The position numbers were made by a program, and so were the translations under genes. The notes under the pieces are model-generated. The model did not search any database, was not told the DNA's origin, and was given only the letters and a program-made list of their open reading frames with translations. From Falsiroseomonas ponticola (GTDB lineage Bacteria; Pseudomonadota; Alphaproteobacteria; Acetobacterales; Acetobacteraceae): a stretch of DNA of 64,000 nt. The stretch spans positions 1 through 64,000 of the forward strand of contig NZ_JAERQN010000010.1 in the NCBI RefSeq assembly GCF_016805305.1. The letters run 5' to 3'. Below, piece after piece: positions 32,837 through 40,532 of the stretch (position 1 is the first letter of the stretch; every line of letters begins with the position of its first letter).

Positions 32837-34317
32837 TGCATCCGACCGATTTCACCCTGGCCGGCGCCCTGGCCGCGCTGGAGGAAGGCGCCATCAGCAG
32901 CGTGGAGCTGACGCAGGCGCATCTCGACGGGATCGCGAAGCTGAACCCGCGGATCAACGCCTACATCACCGTGACCGCGGAGAAGGCGCTGGTCCAGGCG
33001 GCGGAGAGCGACGCGCGCCGCAAGCGGGGCGAGGCCCGGGCGCTGGAGGGCATTCCGCTCGCCATCAAGGACCTGTTCTGCACGGCGGGGACGGAGACGA
33101 CGGCGGGCAGCCGCATCCTCAAGGGCTTCGTGCCGCCCTATGAGAGCACGGTGTCGCAGAAGCTGCTGGATGACGGGGCGGTCTTCCTCGGCAAGGCGAA
33201 CCTGGACGAATTCGCCATGGGGTCGTCCAACACGACCAGCGCGGCGGGGCCGGTGGAGAATCCGTGGTCCCGCGCCAATGACCCGGATACACGGCTGGTG
33301 CCGGGCGGGTCCTCCGGCGGGTCGGCCGCGGCGGTCGCGGCGCGGATGGCGCTGGGGGCGACGGCGACGGATACCGGCGGGTCCATCCGCCAGCCCGCGG
33401 CCTTCTGCGGCATCGCGGGCATCAAGCCGACCTATGGGCGCTGCTCCCGCTTCGGGATCGTGGCCTTCGCCTCCAGCCTGGACCAGGCGGGGCCGGTGGC
33501 GCGCACGGTCGAGGATTGCGCGCTGCTGCTGAAATCCATGGCGGGCTTCGATCCGAAGGATTCCACCAGCGCCGACATCGCCGTGCCGGACTTCGCGGCG
33601 GCCTGCCGCCGGGGCGTGAAGGGGCTGCGGATCGGGGTGCCGAAGGAATACCGGCTGGACGGCCTGGCGCCGGAGATCGCGGCGCTGTGGGACCAGGGCC
33701 TGGCCTGGCTGCGGGAGCAGGGCGCGGAGACGGTCGAGATCAGCCTGCCGCACACCAAGTATGCGCTGCCGACCTACTACATCGTGGCGCCGGCGGAGGC
33801 TTCCTCCAACCTCGCGCGCTATGACGGCGTGCGCTTCGGCGCCCGCGTGACGGAGCCGGGGTCGGACCTGCGGGACCTCTATGAGCGCACCCGCGCCGCG
33901 GGCTTCGGGGCGGAGGTGAAGCGGCGCATCATGATCGGCACCTATGTGCTGAGCGCCGGCTACTACGACGCCTACTACCTCAAGGCGCAGAAGATCCGCG
34001 CCCTGATCCGGCGGGACTTCGAGGAGGCGTTCAAGCAGGTGGACGCCATCGTCACCCCCGCCACGCCCTCGGCCGCCTTCGGGATGGATGAGAAGCAGGA
34101 CGACCCGGTGACGATGTACCTGAACGACGTCTTCACCGTGACGGCGAACCTGGCGGGGCTGCCGGGCCTGGCCGTGCCGGCGGGGCTGGACGGGCAGGGG
34201 CTGCCGCTCGGCCTGCAGGTGATCGGGCGGGCCTTCGACGAGGAGAGCGTCTTCGCCGTGGGCCACGCGATCGAGCAGGCGGCGAATTTCACGGCGGTGC
34301 CGCAGCTGCGGGCGTGA
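32836..34317 (+). CDS. gatA: Asp-tRNA(Asn)/Glu-tRNA(Gln) amidotransferase subunit A
   Basis: A 493-residue amidase-signature enzyme. The catalytic Lys is in PLAIKDLF, the glycine/serine-rich signature reads VPGGSSGGSAAAVAARMALGATATDTGGSIRQPAAFCG with the cis-Ser and nucleophilic Ser, and PTYGRCSRFGIVAFASSLDQAGP is GatA-specific. It hydrolyses glutamine to supply ammonia to GatB. It is coupled to gatC and ends at a strong hairpin, so gatB is transcribed separately here, beyond a lipoprotein gene. Confidence 0.97.
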   Translation: MHPTDFTLAGALAALEEGAISSVELTQAHLDGIAKLNPRINAYITVTAEKALVQAAESDARRKRGEARALEGIPLAIKDLFCTAGTETTAGSRILKGFVPPYESTVSQKLLDDGAVFLGKANLDEFAMGSSNTTSAAGPVENPWSRANDPDTRLVPGGSSGGSAAAVAARMALGATATDTGGSIRQPAAFCGIAGIKPTYGRCSRFGIVAFASSLDQAGPVARTVEDCALLLKSMAGFDPKDSTSADIAVPDFAAACRRGVKGLRIGVPKEYRLDGLAPEIAALWDQGLAWLREQGAETVEISLPHTKYALPTYYIVAPAEASSNLARYDGVRFGARVTEPGSDLRDLYERTRAAGFGAEVKRRIMIGTYVLSAGYYDAYYLKAQKIRALIRRDFEEAFKQVDAIVTPATPSAAFGMDEKQDDPVTMYLNDVFTVTANLAGLPGLAVPAGLDGQGLPLGLQVIGRAFDEESVFAVGHAIEQAANFTAVPQLRA

Positions 34318-34324
34318 CGCCGGG

Positions 34325-34353
34325 CCGGCGATGCGGGGCCGCCGCATCGCCGG
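34325..34353 (+). terminator. Hairpin terminator after gatA
   Basis: ccggcgatgcgg (34325-34336) and ccgcatcgccgg (34342-34353) make a perfect 12-bp stem with a 5-base loop, starting 8 bases after the gatA stop. There is no U-tract, but position and strength support termination. Confidence 0.6.
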
Positions 34354-34384
34354 GCCATCCGCAACATTGATGTTTTGTGACCCC

Positions 34385-34414
34385 TTGGCAGTCTTCCGGA
34401 ACCGTCACTAAACG
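34385..34414 (+). promoter_or_regulatory. Candidate promoter of the lipoprotein gene
   Basis: TTGGCA (34385-34390) and TAAACG (34409-34414) lie 18 bases apart in an AT-richer gap between gatA and the lipoprotein gene, ending 29 bases before its start codon. Confidence 0.35.
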
Positions 34415-34442
34415 GCCTCGCAACCAATGCGAGAGTTCGGTG

Positions 34443-35357
34443 ATGATTCGGATGGCGGTTCCGTTACTTCTGGCTGCAACCCTGCTGGTGGGCTGCGCGG
34501 CCAAGCCGCCGGGGCCGGTCAGCGCCGCGGACCGGGCCGCGCCGCATACCCTGGTCAGCGCCGCGCCCGAAGCCGCGATCGAGGTCGATGGTGACACGGG
34601 CTATACGGTGCCCGGCTTTGTCGCGACCTCCCCCGCCGGGATGATCGGCGGCCTGATCGGCCAGGCCATCGTCGCCTCCATTGAGATACCGGCTGCCCAG
34701 CGCCGCGCCGAGCGCCGGGCAGCGCTGGCGGCGGCGCTGGGCGATACGGCGGCCGGCGCGACCCTGTTTGCCAGCACCTTCGATGCGGAGCTGCAAGCGC
34801 GTCTGCGCGCTGTCCCGGACCTGCAGCTGCGGCCGGCGCCGGCCGACGGCAAGCCAACGGCCGATGTCGCCGTCATCACGGTGGCCCGCAGCGCCGTCGT
34901 CTCCACCGATGGGCGCATGCTGGTCGGGCGGGCCAGTGCCTCTCATCGCGCGGTGAACGGGACCGGACCCACGGTCGTGCGCCATTACCTGGTGTTCTCC
35001 GCCGACCATGGCGTCACGGGCGACGCTGCTGCCATCGAGGCGTGGCGCGTTGAGGGCGGGCGGCTCCTGCGGGAGCGGACGGAAGAGGTGGCGCGGGAGC
35101 TCGCGCGCCTCGTGAACAACCAGCTCTTCGAACTGGAGGAGCAGGATGTCCAGAAGCTCCGCTGGGTCCGGCTGAACACCCCCGGCGCGGCGCTCCACAA
35201 CATGCCGCGGACGATGCGGCTGCCGGAGACGACCTGGGGCTACCTGGTGAACCGCAGCGCGGAGAGGGCGCTGCTGGCGGTGCCGGCGCAGAACGCGCCT
35301 GACACCTATGTCTGGGTCAGCGTCCCGGTGGCCGCGGTCCCGGCCCTTGGCAGCTGA
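34443..35357 (+). CDS. Predicted lipoprotein of unknown function
   Basis: A 304-residue protein from the start MIRMAVPLLLAATLLVGCAAK, with a classic lipobox LVGC (Cys18). A Gly-rich segment SPAGMIGGLIGQAIVAS follows near residue 65 and may interact with membrane. The remainder is soluble, with a strand-rich C-terminus. I recognise no domain. It lies between gatA and gatB in the same direction, with its own candidate promoter and a following hairpin, so it is probably an independent insertion and not part of the amidotransferase. It is likely anchored in the outer membrane, since the residue after Cys is Ala and not Asp. Confidence 0.8.
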   Translation: MIRMAVPLLLAATLLVGCAAKPPGPVSAADRAAPHTLVSAAPEAAIEVDGDTGYTVPGFVATSPAGMIGGLIGQAIVASIEIPAAQRRAERRAALAAALGDTAAGATLFASTFDAELQARLRAVPDLQLRPAPADGKPTADVAVITVARSAVVSTDGRMLVGRASASHRAVNGTGPTVVRHYLVFSADHGVTGDAAAIEAWRVEGGRLLRERTEEVARELARLVNNQLFELEEQDVQKLRWVRLNTPGAALHNMPRTMRLPETTWGYLVNRSAERALLAVPAQNAPDTYVWVSVPVAAVPALGS

Positions 35358-35379
35358 CGGCCGCGACAGGGCTTGCTTT

Positions 35380-35410
35380 CCGCCGCCAGCCGTTCTTTTG
35401 CTGGCGGCGG
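35380..35410 (+). terminator. Hairpin between the lipoprotein gene and gatB
   Basis: ccgccgccagc (35380-35390) and gctggcggcgg (35400-35410) form a perfect 11-bp stem with loop cgttctttt, 22 bases after the lipoprotein stop and 46 before gatB. It is a terminator of the lipoprotein gene or a leader hairpin of gatB. Confidence 0.55.
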
Positions 35411-35456
35411 CACCGGCCGGGATCTTCCACCCGGCGGGTTGAAGCAGGATTTGGGC

Positions 35457-36908
35457 ATGACCTACACGATCGAAGGCCGCACGGGCCCCTGGGAACTCGT
35501 CATCGGGCTTGAGGTCCATGCCCAGGTGATCAGCCAGTCCAAGCTGTTCAGCGGCGCCGCCACGGCCTTCGGGGCGGAGCCGAACAGCCAGGTCAGCTTC
35601 ATCGATGCCGGCTTCCCCGGCATGCTGCCCGTCATCAACCAGGAATGCGTGGCGCAGGCGGTGCGGACGGGGCTCGGCCTGAACGCCAAGGTCAACCTCT
35701 GGTCCCGCTTCGACCGCAAGAACTATTTCTACGCGGACCTGCCGCAGGGCTACCAGATCAGCCAGTTCGCGCATCCCATCGTGGGCGAGGGCGCGGTGGA
35801 GATCACGCTGGCGGACGGCACGGTGAAGTCCATCGGCATCACGCGGCTGCATCTGGAACAGGATGCCGGCAAGTCGCTGCATGACCAGCACCCCGCGAAG
35901 TCCTTCATCGACCTGAACCGGTCGGGCGTGGCGCTGATGGAGATCGTCAGCGAGCCCGACATGCGCTCCCCCGAGGAAGCCGGGGCCTATCTGTCGAAGC
36001 TGCGGCAGATTCTCCGCTACCTCGGCACCTGCGACGGCAACATGGACGAGGGCTCCATGCGCGCCGACGTCAATGTCTCCGTCCGCAAGGCGGGGGAGGG
36101 CTATCGCACGCGCTGCGAGGTGAAGAACGTCAACTCCATCCGCTTCGTCATGCAGGCGGTGGAGGCCGAGGCGCGGCGGCAGATCGAGGTGTGGGAGGAT
36201 GGGGGCGAGGTGGTGCAGGAAACGCGCCTCTTCGACACCAGCCGCGGCACCACGCGGTCCATGCGGTCCAAGGAGGATGCGCATGACTACCGCTACTTCC
36301 CGGAGCCCGACCTTCCGCCGCTGGTGCTGGAGAGCGACTGGGTGGAGGCGCTCAAGGCCTCCCTGCCCGAACTGCCGGATGCGCGGCGCGCGCGCTACGT
36401 CGCCCTGGGGCTCTCGCCCTATGACGCCCATGTGCTGACGCTGGAGAAGGAGACGGCCGTCTTCTTCGAGGGCGTGGCCAAGGGGCGCGATGCCAAGACG
36501 GTGGCGAACTGGCTGACGGGCGACTTCTTCGCGCATCTCAACAAGCGCGGCGTCGGCATCGAGGAAAGCCCGGTGCCGGCGGCGGACCTCGGCGCGCTGA
36601 TCGACCTGATCGCGGACAAGACGATCAACGGCAAGATCGCCAAGGATGTGCTGGAGATCATGTTCGAGGAGGGCAAGACGCCCGCCGCGATCGTGGCGGA
36701 GCGCGGCCTGAAGCAGGTGACGGATACCGGCGCCATCGACGCCGCGGTGGACAAGGTGCTGGCCGCGAATGCGAGCCAGGTGGAGCAGTACAAGGCCGGC
36801 AAGGTGACGCTGTTCGGCTTCTTCGTCGGCCAGACGATGAAGGCCCTCCAGGGCAAGGGGAACCCGGCCCTGGTGAATGAGGTGCTGAAGGCGAAGCTGG
36901 GGGGGTAG
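35457..36908 (+). CDS. gatB: Asp-tRNA(Asn)/Glu-tRNA(Gln) amidotransferase subunit B
   Basis: A 483-residue protein from the start MTYTIEGRTGPWELVIGLEVHAQ. GatB motifs: IGLEVHAQVISQSKLFSG, NYFYADLPQGYQISQF, LDLNRSGVALMEIVSEPDMRSPEEA-type block, DGNMDEGSMRADVNVSVR and YRYFPEPDLPPL. The C-terminal YqeY-like tail (KVTLFGFFVGQTMKALQGKGNP) binds tRNA. It activates and amidates the misacylated tRNA. It is separated from gatCA by the lipoprotein gene. Confidence 0.97.
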   Translation: MTYTIEGRTGPWELVIGLEVHAQVISQSKLFSGAATAFGAEPNSQVSFIDAGFPGMLPVINQECVAQAVRTGLGLNAKVNLWSRFDRKNYFYADLPQGYQISQFAHPIVGEGAVEITLADGTVKSIGITRLHLEQDAGKSLHDQHPAKSFIDLNRSGVALMEIVSEPDMRSPEEAGAYLSKLRQILRYLGTCDGNMDEGSMRADVNVSVRKAGEGYRTRCEVKNVNSIRFVMQAVEAEARRQIEVWEDGGEVVQETRLFDTSRGTTRSMRSKEDAHDYRYFPEPDLPPLVLESDWVEALKASLPELPDARRARYVALGLSPYDAHVLTLEKETAVFFEGVAKGRDAKTVANWLTGDFFAHLNKRGVGIEESPVPAADLGALIDLIADKTINGKIAKDVLEIMFEEGKTPAAIVAERGLKQVTDTGAIDAAVDKVLAANASQVEQYKAGKVTLFGFFVGQTMKALQGKGNPALVNEVLKAKLGG

Positions 36909-36927
36909 GCGCAGACCCCCACCCCGA

Positions 36928-36953
36928 CCCTCCCCCGCAATCGCGGGGGAGGG
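36928..36953. terminator. Bidirectional hairpin after gatB
   Basis: ccctcccccgc (36928-36938) and gcgggggaggg (36943-36953) form a perfect 11-bp stem with a 4-base loop between the convergent gatB and solute-binding protein genes. Confidence 0.6.
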
Positions 36954-36960
36954 AGTAGTG

Positions 36961-38550
36961 TCACGCCGGCCGCACCCCCCAGGGATACGGCATGCTCCCC
37001 TTCACCATCCCCGTGATGCTCCGCCGCCAGGCGTTCCGCACGGTGAACTGGCCGAGCGGGATGGTCGCGACATCGTCCTGTGCCAGGCGGTTGATCTCGT
37101 TGGCCAGCGTCTGCTGCTGGTCGGCGTTGGGCGCGTCGAACCAGGCCTGGATCAGCTCCTGCGCGCGGGCGCTGTCGTACCAGCCGAACCAGCCCGTCGG
37201 CCCGGGCCCCTTCACCAGCGACGAGACCGCGGGGTTCAGGTAGCCGAGCGAGCTTCCATAGGTGTGGAAGATGCTCCAGCCGCCGCGCTCCGTGGGTTCC
37301 GTCCGCACGCGGCGCTGCACGACGGTGCCCCAGTCGGTCTCGGCGAGTTCCACATTCATGCCGATGCGCCGCAGCCGGTCGGCGGTGATCTGGCCATGCG
37401 GGCCGATCAGCGGGAAGTCGGTGGGGTTGATGATCACCACCTTCTCCCCGTTGTAGCCGCTGGCCTGGAGTGCCGCGCGGGCGCGGTCCAGGCTGCGCGG
37501 CGCGGCGTTGAGCGGCGAGAGATCCTCCACCCCATAGGGCGTGCCGCAGGGGAAGAGGCTGTGGCATTCCCGCCAGATGCTGCGGTCGTCGCCCAGCGTG
37601 GCGCGCATGTATTCCGTCTGGTCCACCGCCAGCGCCACCGCCTGGCGCACCTTCAGGTTGTTGAAGGGCGGCTGCAGATGGTTGAGGCGCATGATGGACA
37701 TGAGGCCGGCTTCCGCCAGCACGCCCACCTGGATGTTGCGGTTGCGCGCCAGCGTCGGGATGAGGTCCGACAGCGGCTGTTCCAGCCAATCCACCTCGCC
37801 GGCCTGGAGCGCGGCGGCCGCCGTCGCGGGGTCCGGCAGGATGTGCCATTCGATGCGCGGGAAATGCGCGACCTTGCCGCCGGAGGCACCTTCCGGCGCC
37901 TCGCCGCGCGGGCGATAGGCTTCGTTCTTCGCATAGACCACGCGGCTGCCGCTGACGAATTCGTCGCGGACGAAGCGGTAGGGGCCGCTGCCCACGGGGT
38001 CGCTGACCTGGGTGTTGGCATCCGTCGCCGCCAGGCGGGCGGGGATGATGAAGGGGACATTGGCGTCCGGCTTGGCCAGCGCTTCCAGCAGCAGCGGGAA
38101 GGGGCGCTTCAGCCGGATCTCCAGCGTGCGGTCATCGGCGGCGCGCCATTCATCGACGGATTGCGCCAGGATCTGGCCGAAGGGGTCGCGCCGCGACCAG
38201 CGCGCCAGGCTGGCGGCGCAATCCTGCGCGCGCACGGGCTCGCCATCATGGAAGCGCAGCCCCTCCCGCAGCCGGATCCGCCACACCCGGCCATCGGCCG
38301 AGGTTTCGTGCCCCTCCGCCATCTGCGGCTTCGGGCGCAGCTGGCCGTCCAGCGCATAGAGCGTGTCATAGACGTGGTAGCCATGCATCTGGGTGACGAT
38401 GGCGCTGGTCCAGATGGGGTCGAGCGCCGTGAGGTTCGCCTGCGGCACGAAGCGCAGCGTGGCCGCGCGGGCGGGCTGGGCGATGGCGGGCGCGTGGCCG
38501 GCGAACAGGCCGAGCCCCGCCCCCGCCTGAAGCAGGGAACGACGTTGCAT
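36961..38550 (-). CDS. ABC transporter solute-binding protein, family 5 (peptide/opine/nickel type)
   Basis: A 529-residue secreted protein with a probable Tat signal (MQRRSLLQAGAGLGLFAG ... PAIAQPARAA). Family 5 features: LRFVPQANLTALDPIWTSA, MAEGHETSADGRVWRIRLREGLRFHDGEPVRAQD, and VGSGPYRFVR. It should bind an oligopeptide or another medium-sized ligand in the periplasm and deliver it to a Dpp/Opp-type permease; none is encoded in the window. It is the last gene of a probable operon after the IclR regulator (gap 65 bases). The substrate is unknown. Confidence 0.92.
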   Translation of the reverse strand: MQRRSLLQAGAGLGLFAGHAPAIAQPARAATLRFVPQANLTALDPIWTSAIVTQMHGYHVYDTLYALDGQLRPKPQMAEGHETSADGRVWRIRLREGLRFHDGEPVRAQDCAASLARWSRRDPFGQILAQSVDEWRAADDRTLEIRLKRPFPLLLEALAKPDANVPFIIPARLAATDANTQVSDPVGSGPYRFVRDEFVSGSRVVYAKNEAYRPRGEAPEGASGGKVAHFPRIEWHILPDPATAAAALQAGEVDWLEQPLSDLIPTLARNRNIQVGVLAEAGLMSIMRLNHLQPPFNNLKVRQAVALAVDQTEYMRATLGDDRSIWRECHSLFPCGTPYGVEDLSPLNAAPRSLDRARAALQASGYNGEKVVIINPTDFPLIGPHGQITADRLRRIGMNVELAETDWGTVVQRRVRTEPTERGGWSIFHTYGSSLGYLNPAVSSLVKGPGPTGWFGWYDSARAQELIQAWFDAPNADQQQTLANEINRLAQDDVATIPLGQFTVRNAWRRSITGMVKGSMPYPWGVRPA

Positions 38551-38615
38551 GGCAGCTTCCTCCTCGCTGTTCTTCGCGACAGCGGCGGAAGGCTAGGCAC
38601 CCTTGCGGCGGCGGG

Positions 38616-39416
38616 TCAATGCGGCCGGTCCAGCACGCCTTCCAGCCCGCGGGCCAGGTCGAGCAGCGCGGGGCGCGCTTCCTCCAGCAGCGCTTCCCGC
38701 GAGCAGACAAAGGCGGGGGCGCCGACATTGATGACCATCGGCGGCATGCCGCCGCCGGGGCGGAAGCTGGTGGCGATGGCGTTCACGCCTTGCTGCCATT
38801 CGCCGAAGGAACAGCAGATGCCGATCCGCGCCGCATCCTCCCGCGCCCGCGCCACGCCGGCGGCGATGCGGGGCCAGGCGCCGTCATCCAGCTCCCGCAG
38901 CCGCAGCAGCGCTTCCTCCCGCTCGGCCGGCGGTGCCGCGGCCAGCCAGGCGCGGCCCATGGCGGAGAAGGCGAGGGAGATGCGCGACCCGGCCTCCAGG
39001 TTCAGCGAGATGGGCGCGTCGCTGCGGACCACTTCCAGGTAGAGCATCGACAGGCGGTCCCGCATGCCGAGTGCCACGACGGCGCGGGTGCGGTTGGCCA
39101 ACTCCTGCATCGGCGCGCGGGCGATGCCGCGGATGTCGAGCCCGCCCAGCGCCGCGCCGCCCAGCGCGATGGCGGCGGGGCCGAGGCGATAGCGCTGCAC
39201 CTCCGGCACATGCAGCAGCCAGCCCGCGCGCGTCAGGGTGGCGGTGAGGCGGGAGACGGTGCTGCGCGGCAGGCGGGTGCGGGACGCGATTTCCTGGTTG
39301 CCGAGCGGGCCGTCGCCGCGGCGGAAGCAGCCGAGCACGTCGAGCCCGCGCGTCAGGGCCGTGACGGTATCGGCCGCTTCCGCGGGCAGCGCTTCGCCGG
39401 CGCGGCGGCGGGGCAT
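38616..39416 (-). CDS. IclR family transcriptional regulator
   Basis: A 266-residue regulator. The N-terminal winged helix includes GNQEIASRTRLPRSTVSRLTATLTRAGWL (residues 40-68), and the C-terminal GAF-like effector domain includes LAFSAMGRAWLAA and GVNAIATSFRP. IclR proteins usually control nearby catabolic genes and respond to small organic acids. Its start overlaps the nitronate monooxygenase stop by one base. Two similar palindromes in the divergent promoter region at 40412 and 40504 are plausible binding sites for it. Targets would be the leftward operon and the fadB/J-type operon to the right. Confidence 0.92.
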   Translation of the reverse strand: MPRRRAGEALPAEAADTVTALTRGLDVLGCFRRGDGPLGNQEIASRTRLPRSTVSRLTATLTRAGWLLHVPEVQRYRLGPAAIALGGAALGGLDIRGIARAPMQELANRTRAVVALGMRDRLSMLYLEVVRSDAPISLNLEAGSRISLAFSAMGRAWLAAAPPAEREEALLRLRELDDGAWPRIAAGVARAREDAARIGICCSFGEWQQGVNAIATSFRPGGGMPPMVINVGAPAFVCSREALLEEARPALLDLARGLEGVLDRPH

Positions 39417-40342
39417 CAGCGCAGGCTTTCGCGCGCCGCCGCGTATTCCGCGCGAAGGCGAGCCACGACCTCCGCCGTGGTGGGGGCATCGGTGATGCTG
39501 CCCACCCCCTGGCCGGCGCCCCAGATGTCCCGCCAGGCCTTCACGGATGTGCTGCCGAAATTCATCGCGGTCTTGTCGCGGGGCGGCAGCGCATCGGGGT
39601 CGAGGCCCTGGGCCACGATGGAGGGCTTGAGGTAGTTCCCGTGCACGCCGGTGAAGAAGGGCGTGTAGAGGACATCGGCGGCGCTGCTTTCCACGATCAT
39701 GCGCTTGTAGCCCTCCGCCGCATTGGCTTCCCGCGTCGCGATGAAGCGCGTACCGATATAGGCGAGGTCCGCGCCCATGGCCTGGGCGGCCAGGATCTGC
39801 CCGCCCTGGGTGATGCTGCCGGACAGCGCGAGGGGGCCATCGAAGATGCGCCGGACCTCCGCCACCAGCGCGAAGGGGGAGAGGGTGCCGGCATGGCCGC
39901 CGGCGCCGGCGGCGACGAGGATCAGGCCATCGACCCCGGCCTCCAGCGCCTTCTCCGCATGGCGCAGATTGGTGACGTCGTGGAAGACGATGCCGCCCCA
40001 GGCATGCACGGCATCGATCACGGCGTTGGGCGCGCGGAGCGAGGTGATGATGATGGGGACGCGGTGCTTCGCGCAGACCTCCAGGTCATGCTCCAGCCGG
40101 TCGTTGGAGGCATGGACGATCTGGTTCACCGCGAAGGGCGCGTCGCGGTCCGTGAGCTCGGCGTGCAGCCGGGTCAGCCATTCGTCCAGCGCTTCCTTCG
40201 GCCTGGCGTTCAGCGCGGGGAAGGAACCGACGATGCCGGCCCTGCATTGCGCGATGACGAGGTCGGGGTGGGAGACGATGAACATGGGCGCGGCGATGGC
40301 GGGCAGGCTCAGGCGGCCCTGCAACAGCGCGGGAAGGGGCAT
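39416..40342 (-). CDS. Nitronate monooxygenase / NMO-like FMN protein
   Basis: A 308-residue TIM-barrel flavoprotein. Seen: SLPAIAAPMFIVSHPDLVIAQCRAGIVGSFPALNAR at the N-terminus, LILVAAGAGGHAGTLSPFALV (phosphate-binding loop) and GADLAYIGTRFIATREANA, all typical of the 2-nitropropane dioxygenase/NMO class with bound FMN. Known members oxidise alkyl nitronates, but many are enoyl reductase-like enzymes of other function. It heads a leftward operon with IclR and a solute-binding protein, and is divergent from an acyl-CoA catabolism operon, which may point to a role in that pathway. Confidence 0.88.
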   Translation of the reverse strand: MPLPALLQGRLSLPAIAAPMFIVSHPDLVIAQCRAGIVGSFPALNARPKEALDEWLTRLHAELTDRDAPFAVNQIVHASNDRLEHDLEVCAKHRVPIIITSLRAPNAVIDAVHAWGGIVFHDVTNLRHAEKALEAGVDGLILVAAGAGGHAGTLSPFALVAEVRRIFDGPLALSGSITQGGQILAAQAMGADLAYIGTRFIATREANAAEGYKRMIVESSAADVLYTPFFTGVHGNYLKPSIVAQGLDPDALPPRDKTAMNFGSTSVKAWRDIWGAGQGVGSITDAPTTAEVVARLRAEYAAARESLR

Positions 40343-40411
40343 CGGGAGGCTCCGGCGTGATGCGGCGCAGGATGCTGGCGCAGGCGCGGGGCGGCAAGGC
40401 TTTCGTCTTTA

Positions 40412-40428
40412 ATTCCGTCGAACGGGAT
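40412..40428. promoter_or_regulatory. Operator-like palindrome, site 1
   Basis: ATTCCG-tcgaa-CGGGAT: six-base arms with one mismatch and a 5-base spacer, 70 bases upstream of the nitronate monooxygenase start on the minus strand. It shares the core TTCCG-N5-CGG(A/G)A with site 2 (centres 91 bases apart). Candidate site for the adjacent IclR regulator; this is inference. Confidence 0.5.
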
Positions 40429-40503
40429 AAGGGCCGGGGGTGGCTTCCGGCTTGACGCTACGGCGGGGATGGGCGACCTCTGCGAGGGAAAACACGCGTT
40501 AAT

Positions 40504-40518
40504 TTCCGTATTTCGGAA
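40504..40518. promoter_or_regulatory. Operator-like palindrome, site 2
   Basis: TTCCG-tattt-CGGAA: perfect five-base arms and a 5-base spacer in an AT-rich patch, ending 14 bases before the start of the fadB/J-type gene and touching its ribosome site (aaggga). Occupancy here would block expression of the rightward operon, fitting repression. Confidence 0.55.
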
Positions 40519-40532
40519 TAAGGGAGCGCCGC

